DNA of 45,001 bases from Candidatus Woesebacteria bacterium (GTDB lineage: Bacteria; Patescibacteriota; Microgenomatia; UBA8517). The position numbers were made by a program, and so were the translations under genes. Where the stretch lies: assembly GCA_016181165.1 (NCBI GenBank), contig JACOZU010000005.1:1-45001 (forward strand), read 5' to 3'. A model generated the notes under the pieces. The model was not told where the DNA came from and did no database searches. It saw only the letters and a list, made by a program, of their open reading frames with translations. Positions 30,206 through 38,170 of this stretch are shown here, piece after piece; the first letter of the stretch is position 1; every line of letters starts with the position of its first letter.

Positions 30206-30541
30206 ATGAGAGTCAAATCGATTGCCGCCAGAAAGCACCGGAAAGTAAAAAAACTTGCCAAAGGCTTTAAGCAGGCCAGAAGAAGAAGGGTCAAAGCGGC
30301 TAAAGAGGCCTTGGCTCATGCCGGAGCCTATGCATATCACGGAAGAAAGTTAAGAAAAAGAGATATGAGGGCTCTTTGGATTACCAGAATTAATGCGGCC
30401 CTAAGGGTGGAGGGCGTCAGTTACTCACAATTCATGTCCGGACTAAAAAAGGCCAAGATTGAGCTAAATAGAAAAATTCTTGCCGATATCGCCGTCAACG
30501 ACCCTAACACTTTCAAAGCAATACTCTCTCAAGTAAAATAA
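30206..30541 (+). CDS. rplT: Ribosomal protein bL20
   Basis: This 111-aa protein shows the bL20 pattern: MRVKSIAARKHRKVKKLAKGF at the start, KEALAHAGAYAYHGRKLRKRDMR, then LWITRINAALR. It assembles 23S rRNA and in many bacteria represses its own operon. It lies 1 nt after rpmI. Confidence 0.97.
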   Translation: MRVKSIAARKHRKVKKLAKGFKQARRRRVKAAKEALAHAGAYAYHGRKLRKRDMRALWITRINAALRVEGVSYSQFMSGLKKAKIELNRKILADIAVNDPNTFKAILSQVK

Positions 30542-30550
30542 GATTACTTC

Positions 30551-31540
30551 ATGAGAGAGGAAATAATCAGCATCAAAAACGAGGCGATGGCCCAGATAAT
30601 GGATGCCGACTCCTCAGCCGAACTGGAAGAACTTCGTATCTCCTACCTAGGACGGAGTGGAAAGCTAACTTCACTCATTAAGCGCCTCAAAGAAATTCCC
30701 TCCGATGAAAGAAAAGAAGTGGGAGTTCTCATTAACGACAGCAAGTCAGCGATTGAAAGCTTACTCGCCGAGCAAAAAAATAGAATCGGAGAGGTGACCA
30801 GAAAATGGTTTGACCCCACCATTCCGGGGATAGCCCCCAAAAGAGGACACCTCCATCTTATTACCAAAGCCATCAAAGAAATTTCAAGAACCTTTGAACA
30901 AATAGGCTTTGTCAGGGTTCGCTACCCCGAGGTTGAATGGGACTTCTTTGCTTTTGAAGGACTCAATATGCCGAAAGGCGATATGTCCCCTCATCCCAAA
31001 TACGGACAAATTGTCTTAACTCCCCATACTTCCTCGGGTCAGATTAGAGAGATGAAGCGGGTCAAAACTCCCCCCATAAGAATGATTAATATTGCCAAGT
31101 GTTATAGACGCCAGATTGATGCCTCGCACGTTCCCATGTTTCACCAGTTTGAGGGACTGGTTATTGATAAAGGAATTTCAATTGCGCACCTTAAGGGAAC
31201 TCTCGATTATTTCGCCAGAAACTTCTTCGGTCCGCAAAGAAAAACCCGCTTAAGACCCTTTCATTTCCAGTTCACTGAGCCTTCATTTGAGGTCGATATT
31301 ACCTGCGGTATTTGTTTGGGGAAGGGCTGTAAAGTCTGTAAAAGAGGCTGGCTTGAGTTAGGAGGAGCCGGAATGGTCCACCCGACGGTTCTTACAAACG
31401 GAGGGATAGACCCCAAGGTATATTCGGGCTTTGCCTTCGGCTGGGGGGTTGAGAGGACCTATATGATGAAATCCGGTCTTTCAATTCCCGACATCAGACT
31501 CCTTTATAGTTCGGATCTTAAGTTTTTGAGGCAATTTTGA
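30551..31540 (+). CDS. pheS: Phenylalanyl-tRNA synthetase alpha subunit
   Basis: This 329-aa class II synthetase subunit has an N-terminal coiled-coil (about 1-85). The catalytic domain carries HPKYGQIVLTPHTSSGQIR (motif 1/2 region), CYRRQIDASHVPMFHQFEGLVID and the C-terminal motif 3 segment FAFGWGVERTYMMKSGLSIPDIR. A CGICLGKGCKVCKRGW insertion is typical of PheS. It forms the alpha2beta2 enzyme with PheT and charges tRNA-Phe. It follows rplT by 9 nt. Confidence 0.97.
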   Translation: MREEIISIKNEAMAQIMDADSSAELEELRISYLGRSGKLTSLIKRLKEIPSDERKEVGVLINDSKSAIESLLAEQKNRIGEVTRKWFDPTIPGIAPKRGHLHLITKAIKEISRTFEQIGFVRVRYPEVEWDFFAFEGLNMPKGDMSPHPKYGQIVLTPHTSSGQIREMKRVKTPPIRMINIAKCYRRQIDASHVPMFHQFEGLVIDKGISIAHLKGTLDYFARNFFGPQRKTRLRPFHFQFTEPSFEVDITCGICLGKGCKVCKRGWLELGGAGMVHPTVLTNGGIDPKVYSGFAFGWGVERTYMMKSGLSIPDIRLLYSSDLKFLRQF

Positions 31541-31552
31541 GCGGTAATCCGC
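31541..31552 (+). repeat. Palindromic hairpin GCGGTAATCCGC between pheS and pheT
   Basis: A perfect small hairpin (GCGG-TAAT-CCGC) directly follows the pheS stop and precedes pheT. The identical 12-mer occurs at 11007-11018 in the leader of the RRM gene. Confidence 0.4.
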
Positions 31553-31559
31553 TGGTTCT

Positions 31560-33521
31560 ATGGACATAAAAATACCTGATAATTGGCTGAGAGATTTCTT
31601 AAAGACCAAGGCTACTTCGAGCGAGATAGCCAAATATCTTTCGCTCTCCGGGCCTTCCGTAGAAAAGGTCGAAGAATCGGTTTATTTCATTGAAGTGACC
31701 ACAAACAGGGTCGATATTGCCTCGGTCGTAGGTATTGCCAGAGAGGCGGCCGCCATTTTGCCCCAATTTGGCGTCAAAGCCAGACTTCAACCGGTTAAAC
31801 TTCCTGTCCTTAAGTTTTTAGAAAAGGTTGACTACCTGGAAGCCGAAGTCAACCAGGCTCTATGCCAACGCTTTAGCGCCGTTCTTATCAAAAATGTCCA
31901 AATCAGGCAGTCTCCGGACTGGATGAAAGACAGGCTGACCGCCGTCGGAGTCAGGCCCATTAATAACGTTGTTGATATCTCAAATTATGTCATGCACGAG
32001 CTGGGTCAGCCCGTCCATACCTTCGACTACGACAAAATCAGGGGGGCCAAGATGATATTAAGGGAAAGCAAGAAAGGGGAAAGGCTGACAACTCTTGACG
32101 GCAAAACTCATACGCTCCCGGGGGGAGACATTGTCATCGAAGACGGAGAAGGACGCCTGATTGACCTCGCCGGAATTATGGGAGGGGAAAATTCTGCGGT
32201 TGATGAAAGCACCAAAAACGTTCTTCTTTTCGTTCAGACATATAATCCTGTCAATATCAGGCAAACCTCAATGTCCCTGGCCCAGAGAACAGAAGCGGCC
32301 GTTCTTTTTGAAAAGGGAATTGACCCGGAACTGGTGACCGACGGAATTGGACGGGGAATAGAGCTATTTGTCAAACTTGCAGGCGGAAAACCTGAAAGCC
32401 AAATTCTAGATATCTATCCAGCCCCTTACAGGGCAAGGAAAGTAGAAATAAACACCGACTTTCTAACGGCAAGGCTCGGGGCCCAGCTCCCCAAAGACAA
32501 AATCACCCAAATCCTCAGGTCTTTGGGTTTCGAGACATATTGGCAAGGAAAAACACTGGAGGTTTTAGTCCCGTCACATCGAGCAGGAGACATCAGTATC
32601 CCGGAAGATATTGTCGAGGAGGTCGCCAGGCTTTACGGCTACCACAATTTGCCGAGCGAACTGATGCAGGGAGTCCTTCCAGAACCTCTAGCCGATGCTC
32701 CTTTTGGCTTTGAAGAAAAAATTAAGAGCGTCCTTAAAGGTTTTGGAGGAGTCGAAGTTTATACGCTTTCACTCGTCTCCCGCGAGGAAGCTCCGACCGG
32801 GCTCAAGCTGAAAAACCCTCTAGGCAAAGAATCGGAATATTTAAGAACTTCGCTTTCGGCGTCGCTGGTAGCGGCCGCCAGGCAAAACGCCGGCGAGAAA
32901 GAGCCTTTCCATCTTTTTGAAATGGCCAATGTCTACTTGCCCCGCCGAAGCAAAGCGAAGGGGGGTATTCCCGACTTACCCAACGAAAAGATGATGCTAG
33001 GGGGAATCTTCGCCAACAGCTCCTACCGCGAAGCAAAAGGAGCGGTGGAGGGACTGACCAATGAACTAAACGTTAAAAGCGAAATGTTTTCGGAGGATGC
33101 CGCTCACTATCTTCCGAATCGGCACATCTATCTAAAGGTAAAAGGAAGAATTTTAGGAGAATTCGGAGAACTCTCTTACGGCTACCTCTACTATCAGTTT
33201 GACGTCGAAGCCTTAAGGCAAGCCCACCGCGAAATCGGCAGCTTTAAACCCCTGCCCAAATATCCGGCCCAAATAGAGGACCTTACTTTCTCCTTCCCTT
33301 CGCGTACCAAAATAGGAGAAGTCATTGCTTTTGTCCTCTCGAAAGAAAAACTGGTCTCCCGGATGGAGCTTACCGACATCTACAAAGACGCCTACACTTT
33401 TAGACTCTGGTACCAGCACCCATCAAAAACTCTTACAGATAGCGAGGTCGAAAAAATAAGAGAAGATATTATAAAAAGTGTTAAAGAGAAATTCGGAGCG
33501 TACATGAAACAGTTAGCATGA
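31560..33521 (+). CDS. pheT: Phenylalanyl-tRNA synthetase beta subunit, lacking the N-terminal tRNA-binding domain
   Basis: This 653-aa protein compares with about 800 for the bacterial norm. It starts with IPDNWLRDFLKTKATSSEIAKYLSLSGPSVEKVE but then passes directly to the B3/B4 editing region (RVDIASVVGIAREAAAI). The EMAP-II/OB tRNA-binding insert normally found after residue 40 is gone. The B3/B4 region (about 80-270), B5, the core-like domain (about 380-560) and the C-terminal FDX-ACB anticodon domain (YPAQIEDLTFSFP onwards) are present. It forms PheRS with PheS. Confidence 0.95.
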   Translation: MDIKIPDNWLRDFLKTKATSSEIAKYLSLSGPSVEKVEESVYFIEVTTNRVDIASVVGIAREAAAILPQFGVKARLQPVKLPVLKFLEKVDYLEAEVNQALCQRFSAVLIKNVQIRQSPDWMKDRLTAVGVRPINNVVDISNYVMHELGQPVHTFDYDKIRGAKMILRESKKGERLTTLDGKTHTLPGGDIVIEDGEGRLIDLAGIMGGENSAVDESTKNVLLFVQTYNPVNIRQTSMSLAQRTEAAVLFEKGIDPELVTDGIGRGIELFVKLAGGKPESQILDIYPAPYRARKVEINTDFLTARLGAQLPKDKITQILRSLGFETYWQGKTLEVLVPSHRAGDISIPEDIVEEVARLYGYHNLPSELMQGVLPEPLADAPFGFEEKIKSVLKGFGGVEVYTLSLVSREEAPTGLKLKNPLGKESEYLRTSLSASLVAAARQNAGEKEPFHLFEMANVYLPRRSKAKGGIPDLPNEKMMLGGIFANSSYREAKGAVEGLTNELNVKSEMFSEDAAHYLPNRHIYLKVKGRILGEFGELSYGYLYYQFDVEALRQAHREIGSFKPLPKYPAQIEDLTFSFPSRTKIGEVIAFVLSKEKLVSRMELTDIYKDAYTFRLWYQHPSKTLTDSEVEKIREDIIKSVKEKFGAYMKQLA

Positions 33522-33586
33522 CTAACTTTTGGGGCCATCGGTGCCTCTCCAAATTGTAGGCGAATTCGGCGAACTTTCGGTAAGAA

Positions 33587-34249
33587 CTAAGGTCTAGACA
33601 ATTTTGCTATGTGTTCGGTAATTACCCTTAAAAGCGGGACCATTAATCTATCGTGTTCTTGGGGAATCTCCCTGGTTTTTCTTATGACATCTTCGAACTC
33701 CTCCTTAGCCTGGTTCCGCTCATCCGGTGATCCCCAGGCCATGGTTCCTCTTATCCTATACACATCTTGTAGAATACCTAGTCCTTGTGGATAAACTTTT
33801 GCAACTAAAGCCAGCGAATTAAGTAAATCCTTACCCTTCATAAACTTCCACCATTCCTCCTGTTCTTTATTGACGAAGTTAACAATCTCAAATCCTTTGA
33901 CAAAGTCTTCTTGCATCACTAACCTTACTGGTTTTAGTTCTTTACCTTCCAAAACAACAATTTTTTCTTCGAGATGTTCGCTTCGGATTACTTTCTCTCG
34001 CGAAGCTACAATCTCAGAAATACTTTTTCTTGCCACTTCCCGGCCCCTCGAATCCCTCCGGGGAACGGTTCTTAAATCCTTCAATCTACCCCTAAGTCTG
34101 GTTTTTTCTTTAATAATGAAAGCTGAGACACTGTCATGCGCCTTTCTGTTTACTTCAACTGGCTGATACCAAACTTCGGAATCCCTTTGTACTTCTACTA
34201 GGATGACCTTTGCTGATTGTGTGGAGTTCTCCACCCTTTCCGCACCCAT
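33587..34249 (-). CDS. Unknown soluble protein
   Basis: This 220-aa protein is charged and helical, with no signal peptide or membrane segment. An N-terminal beta-rich part (VILVEVQRDSEVWYQPVEV) is followed by a strongly basic region (KTRLRGRLKDLRTVPRRDSRGREVARKS) and a helical C-terminus with WGSPDERNQAKEEFEDVIRKT. I do not recognise a family. A TGG-TATAAT extended -10 (34272-34264 on the minus strand) leaves a leader of only about 8 nt. It is convergent with pheT. Confidence 0.7.
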   Translation of the reverse strand: MGAERVENSTQSAKVILVEVQRDSEVWYQPVEVNRKAHDSVSAFIIKEKTRLRGRLKDLRTVPRRDSRGREVARKSISEIVASREKVIRSEHLEEKIVVLEGKELKPVRLVMQEDFVKGFEIVNFVNKEQEEWWKFMKGKDLLNSLALVAKVYPQGLGILQDVYRIRGTMAWGSPDERNQAKEEFEDVIRKTREIPQEHDRLMVPLLRVITEHIAKLSRP

Positions 34250-34263
34250 ATCTTTAGCGATGG

Positions 34264-34272
34264 ATTATACCA
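34264..34272 (-). promoter_or_regulatory. Extended -10 (TGG TATAAT)
   Basis: On the minus strand the box ends 14 nt before the ATG at 34249. It lies in the short gap after the penicillin-binding-protein gene. Confidence 0.5.
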
Positions 34273-34277
34273 CGTAG

Positions 34278-36875
34278 TTACGGAGTTGGGCTAGGGGAGG
34301 GGGTATAGTCCCAGGCAACATTTATTCCAATGGTTATTTTTCGGTCCGATTCTTTTCCGTTTGCATCCTTGGCTTTGGCCCGAAGTGTATGAACTCCATC
34401 TGATAATGTCGGGGTACAGCATTGGAATTCAAATGGAGGACCGATAAAGGTTCTAACTTTGGCCCCATCAATTTCCAGTTCTATCTGGACAATAGTCGCT
34501 GTTGAGGTTGCGGATATCTTAATGGTAAAGTTGGGGGGTAAATAAGAAGCCCTGTCTGTAGGGCTGACAAACTCCACATTCACTGGATTTGAGGTCCCAC
34601 AATAGTCGCTGGGGGGGTGATACCTGGAGTCACTTTGGGTAGTAAGCCAAGACAAAATTCCTTCCTGCCAGCGGTTGACCCCTCCGGGAGCAGCTGTCGG
34701 GTCTTCTTCTTTAAATAGGAAAAATTCTTTTTCTTCATAATTTCCTGCTGCAATATCGGATGGGGTTGCCAGTTTCCCGTCGTTTTTACAAACCTTAAGT
34801 TTTACATGGACAGTGTCTTCTCCCGGCTCGGTGCCTCTGATAAAGTACTCCACCCTCGAAGGATAGCCGTCGTGGGCGCGGTAGCCCGAGACGGAATCGA
34901 CCGAGGCGGTCACAACTGCCGAAGGAGTCTCGAAGCCGACATTGGGTTTATCTTTGAGCATTTCAAGCAACACCATTCTCCAGATTGGCGAGGCTCCGGA
35001 AACCCCAGAGGCAACATTAAGCATCGGGGTATAGTCGTTATTGCCAACCCAAGTTCCCACCAGTCCCTGGGAATTGCCGCCAATCGTCCAGTTGTCCCTT
35101 TTGTCGTTGGTCGTTCCCGTTTTGACGGCGACGGTTCTTCCCGAAATATTAAGAAGCGAGTTGACCCCAAAGACGTCCGTCCTGGCGGCGTTATCGGAAA
35201 GAATGTGGGCGATTAAGTAGGCCTGCTCTTCTGTTAGAACTCTTTTACCTTTTTCCGGTTTTACCTCCTCAAGAACTTTTCCGTCGGCATCTTCAACTTT
35301 GAGAATCGCCACCGGCTCAACCCTATATCCCTTATTGACGAATGCGGCATAGGCCCCGGTTAACTCAAGAAGCCTAACCTCGCCTCCCCCAAGGGTAAGG
35401 GATAATCCCATGCGCTCAAGCGTTTCTTTGTCCGGCTTAAGGGTCGAAATTCCCAAGTCGTAGGCGGTTTCTAAGGTGTCTTTAATACCGACCATGGCCA
35501 GCATTTTAACCGCCGCCATGTTGATGGAGTTACCCAGAGCATACCTTAGCTGAATCGGGCCTCGATATTTTCCGTCGTAATTAACCGGGGTATAGTCTGG
35601 TTGTCCGACCCCGCCCGGGAAGACGGTGGCCACGTCCATAATTAGGGTCGAGGGGCTAAAGCCTTCTTTAAAGGTCGTGACATAGGTAACGGGCTTAATC
35701 GCACTTCCCGGCTGCCTAAGAGCCTGGACCGCCGCGTTAAATTGGCCGTCATAGCTGGGGTCATTGAAGTTTTTGGAGCCGACCATGGCCAGGATCTCTC
35801 CCGTTTCGGGATTTAAGGCAACCGAAGCCCCGTTGGTGATTCTTTGAGATTCGACTTTGGCAATTTCTTCGCTGACTATTTTCTCGGCCGCCTCCTGAAG
35901 CGTTAGGTCAAGAGTGGTCGTTACCCTTAAGCCTCCCTGTTCAACGACCCTCTCGCCGTACCTTTCTTCAAGAATTTTTTGGACATACTGGACAAAGTGG
36001 GGGGCCTTAAAAGATGCACCCCTGGCCTGAAATTGAAAGTCGGGAAGCTCGGCCAGGACAGATTCTTCCTGGTCTTTGGTGATATAGCCGTCCTCGCGCA
36101 TGCGCCTAAGTACGTCCGTGGTTCTGGCAATGTAGGCTTTGGGATTTGAGGAATAGGGAGAGTAGGCCGAGGGCCTTTGGGGAAACCCGGCCAAAATGGC
36201 ACTTTCCACCAGATTCAAGTCTTTGACGCTTTTACCAAAATAAATTTCGGTGGCCGCCTCAACTCCCCAGGCGGTGCCTCCGTAAGGGGCCTCATTAAGA
36301 TACATCTGAAGTATCTCGTCCTTGGAATACTTTCTCTCAATTTGGATTGCCAGGATAAATTCTTTTATTTTTCTAAAAATTGACCTTTCCGGTGTAAGGA
36401 GGACGTTTTTAACCAGCTGCTGGGTCAGGGTAGAACCCCCTTGGGCCCTCCCCAGGGTAAAAGCTCTGGTTATACCCCGAAATATTCCCAGGGGGTCAAA
36501 GCCCTGGTGTTGATAGAAGTTTTTATCCTCAATCGCAATCGTTGCCTCCCGCAAGAACATCGGGACATCTTCAAGAGGGACGGGGGTCCGCCTCTGGTCG
36601 GCAAAAATGTCGTATAAAACCTCCCCGTTTCTGTCCAGAATCTTGGTCGAAAAGCCTTCTTTTCTGACTATTTTATCCGGAGTAGGCAGATTAAAGGCAA
36701 AAAGGGGGAGGACCAAAAAAGAAAGAACAAAAAGACCGATGACTCCCAAAAAAGCCAGTTTGGCGAGCCTAAAAAATACCCGGCTCTTTTTGACTCTGGC
36801 CTGATAGGCATGGGACACCCCTCCGTATCTTCTGTCCCTAAATCTTTCCCTCCACATAGCTCTTTCACTTGTCAT
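34278..36875 (-). CDS. Class A penicillin-binding protein with C-terminal Ig-like domain
   Basis: This is an 865-aa bifunctional peptidoglycan synthase. A cytoplasmic basic tail and one membrane helix (about 36-62) are followed by a GT51 glycosyltransferase (catalytic Glu116 in AIEDKNFYQHQG). The transpeptidase has SxxK as SAIK near 391, SxN as SIN, and KTGT near 583. The last 100 residues are a beta-sandwich (VEFVSPTDRASYLPP... DGVHTLRAKAKDANG) ending in a PSPSPTP tail. A TGA-TACAAT box (36882-36874) overlaps the first ATG, so the Met at 36857 (residue 7) may be the real start. Confidence 0.95.
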   Translation of the reverse strand: MTSERAMWRERFRDRRYGGVSHAYQARVKKSRVFFRLAKLAFLGVIGLFVLSFLVLPLFAFNLPTPDKIVRKEGFSTKILDRNGEVLYDIFADQRRTPVPLEDVPMFLREATIAIEDKNFYQHQGFDPLGIFRGITRAFTLGRAQGGSTLTQQLVKNVLLTPERSIFRKIKEFILAIQIERKYSKDEILQMYLNEAPYGGTAWGVEAATEIYFGKSVKDLNLVESAILAGFPQRPSAYSPYSSNPKAYIARTTDVLRRMREDGYITKDQEESVLAELPDFQFQARGASFKAPHFVQYVQKILEERYGERVVEQGGLRVTTTLDLTLQEAAEKIVSEEIAKVESQRITNGASVALNPETGEILAMVGSKNFNDPSYDGQFNAAVQALRQPGSAIKPVTYVTTFKEGFSPSTLIMDVATVFPGGVGQPDYTPVNYDGKYRGPIQLRYALGNSINMAAVKMLAMVGIKDTLETAYDLGISTLKPDKETLERMGLSLTLGGGEVRLLELTGAYAAFVNKGYRVEPVAILKVEDADGKVLEEVKPEKGKRVLTEEQAYLIAHILSDNAARTDVFGVNSLLNISGRTVAVKTGTTNDKRDNWTIGGNSQGLVGTWVGNNDYTPMLNVASGVSGASPIWRMVLLEMLKDKPNVGFETPSAVVTASVDSVSGYRAHDGYPSRVEYFIRGTEPGEDTVHVKLKVCKNDGKLATPSDIAAGNYEEKEFFLFKEEDPTAAPGGVNRWQEGILSWLTTQSDSRYHPPSDYCGTSNPVNVEFVSPTDRASYLPPNFTIKISATSTATIVQIELEIDGAKVRTFIGPPFEFQCCTPTLSDGVHTLRAKAKDANGKESDRKITIGINVAWDYTPSPSPTP

Positions 36876-36897
36876 TGTATCAAAGTACGCTTAAAAT
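36869..36897 (+). promoter_or_regulatory. Promoter TTGTCA-17-TAAAAT for tyrS, leaderless
   Basis: TTGTCA (36869-36874) and TAAAAT (36892-36897) end 8 nt before the ATG at 36906. It overlaps the oppositely directed -10 of the penicillin-binding-protein gene, so the two promoters probably compete. Confidence 0.6.
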
Positions 36898-36905
36898 GGG
36901 TACAG

Positions 36906-38063
36906 ATGGATATCGAAACGGCATTAACCCGCGGCGTTAGCGAAATTCTTCCCTCCAAAAAAGGCCTAGAAAGCGCGATGGCCAAGGGCAAAATCACACT
37001 TTACCAAGGATTTGACCCCTCAAGCCCCTCCCTACACCTCGGAAACATGATCGGCCTAAGAAAGTTGGCCCAATTTCAGGCCCTGGGTCATAAAGTAATT
37101 TTTCTTATCGGGGACTTTACGGGAATGATAGGGGACCCAACGGATAAATCTGCCGCCAGAAAAAAGTTAACGCGAGAAGAAATCCTGCAAAACCTGAAAG
37201 AATATAAGTCTCAGGCTGGCAAAATTCTAAGCTTTACTGGCAAAAATCCGGCCGAGGTTAAATTTAATTCCCAATGGCTTTCGACTCTTTCAATTGAGGA
37301 GTTTCTGGAAATAGCCAGCCACTTTACAACCTCTCAACTTCAAGAAAGGGATATGTTCCAAGAAAGGCTAAGGGCCGGCAAGAGCGTTTTTGCCCACGAA
37401 TTCCTGTATCCGATTTTTCAGGGGTACGACTCGGTTGCCATGAACGTTGACCTGGAAGTGGGAGGGAATGACCAACTCTTTAACATGCTGGCCGGCCGAA
37501 CCCTGGTTAAGGCGCTAAAAGGCAAGGAAAAATACGTTCTCACCCTGAAGCTTTTGACCGACCCCACCGGAAAGAAAATGGGGAAAACCGAGGGCAATGT
37601 CATAAACCTAAGCGACAGCCCGACGGATATGTACGGAAAAATAATGGCACTTCCGGATAATATAACCGAGGCGGGGGTCGAGCTTCTCACCGATCTTAAG
37701 GCGTCTCCTAAAAATCCCTTCGACGCCAAAAAGAAACTGGCGTTCGATGTGGTGCGACAAGTCCACGGGGATAAAGAAGCCCAAAATGCTTCCAATTTTT
37801 TCGAAAAAACTTTTCAAAAAGGCGAAACTCCAAAAAATCTCAAAGTGGTTACTCTCAAAGAGCGTGCCTTGCCTCTACTGGACTTGGTTTTTGCCACCAA
37901 AGAGGTACCAAGTAGGAGCGAGGCCAAAAGGCTCATTCTCCAGGGCGGAATCGACGTGGAAGAGACGACAATTAACGACCCGACCCGAGAAATGACCATT
38001 CCCAAAGAGGGAGTGGTCATCAAGGTTGGTAAAATGAAATTCGTTAAGGTTAAAAGCAAATGA
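36906..38063 (+). CDS. tyrS: Tyrosyl-tRNA synthetase
   Basis: From the ATG at 36906 this is a 385-aa class I synthetase. YQGFDPSSPSLHLGN contains the HIGH-type motif, GGNDQLFNMLAGR follows, and KKMGKTEGN is the KMSKS-type loop. A C-terminal S4 RNA-binding domain is present (PSRSEAKRLILQGGIDVEE). The length and S4 domain fit the TyrRS-Z-like bacterial group. The frame stays open 32 codons upstream, but this would run into the opposite gene and its promoter. The promoter geometry supports 36906. Confidence 0.96.
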   Translation: MDIETALTRGVSEILPSKKGLESAMAKGKITLYQGFDPSSPSLHLGNMIGLRKLAQFQALGHKVIFLIGDFTGMIGDPTDKSAARKKLTREEILQNLKEYKSQAGKILSFTGKNPAEVKFNSQWLSTLSIEEFLEIASHFTTSQLQERDMFQERLRAGKSVFAHEFLYPIFQGYDSVAMNVDLEVGGNDQLFNMLAGRTLVKALKGKEKYVLTLKLLTDPTGKKMGKTEGNVINLSDSPTDMYGKIMALPDNITEAGVELLTDLKASPKNPFDAKKKLAFDVVRQVHGDKEAQNASNFFEKTFQKGETPKNLKVVTLKERALPLLDLVFATKEVPSRSEAKRLILQGGIDVEETTINDPTREMTIPKEGVVIKVGKMKFVKVKSK

Positions 38064-38167
38064 TTTTAAGTAAAAAACAAAGAAAGCTTTTTGTCATTCT
38101 TATCGTCATTGCCACCGTCGGGCTACTTTTGACCTCGTTTTTGCCGTACTTAACTGCCTTCAGGTAA
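38060..38167 (+). CDS. Tiny membrane peptide between tyrS and recG
   Basis: This 35-aa ORF overlaps the tyrS stop by 4 nt (ATGA). It encodes a basic start (MILSKKQRKL) and one membrane helix (about 11-29, FVILIVIATVGLLLTSFLP). Codon coupling on both sides, with recG starting 3 nt later, argues that it is real. No family is recognised. Confidence 0.55.
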   Translation: MILSKKQRKLFVILIVIATVGLLLTSFLPYLTAFR

Positions 38168-38170
38168 TTT

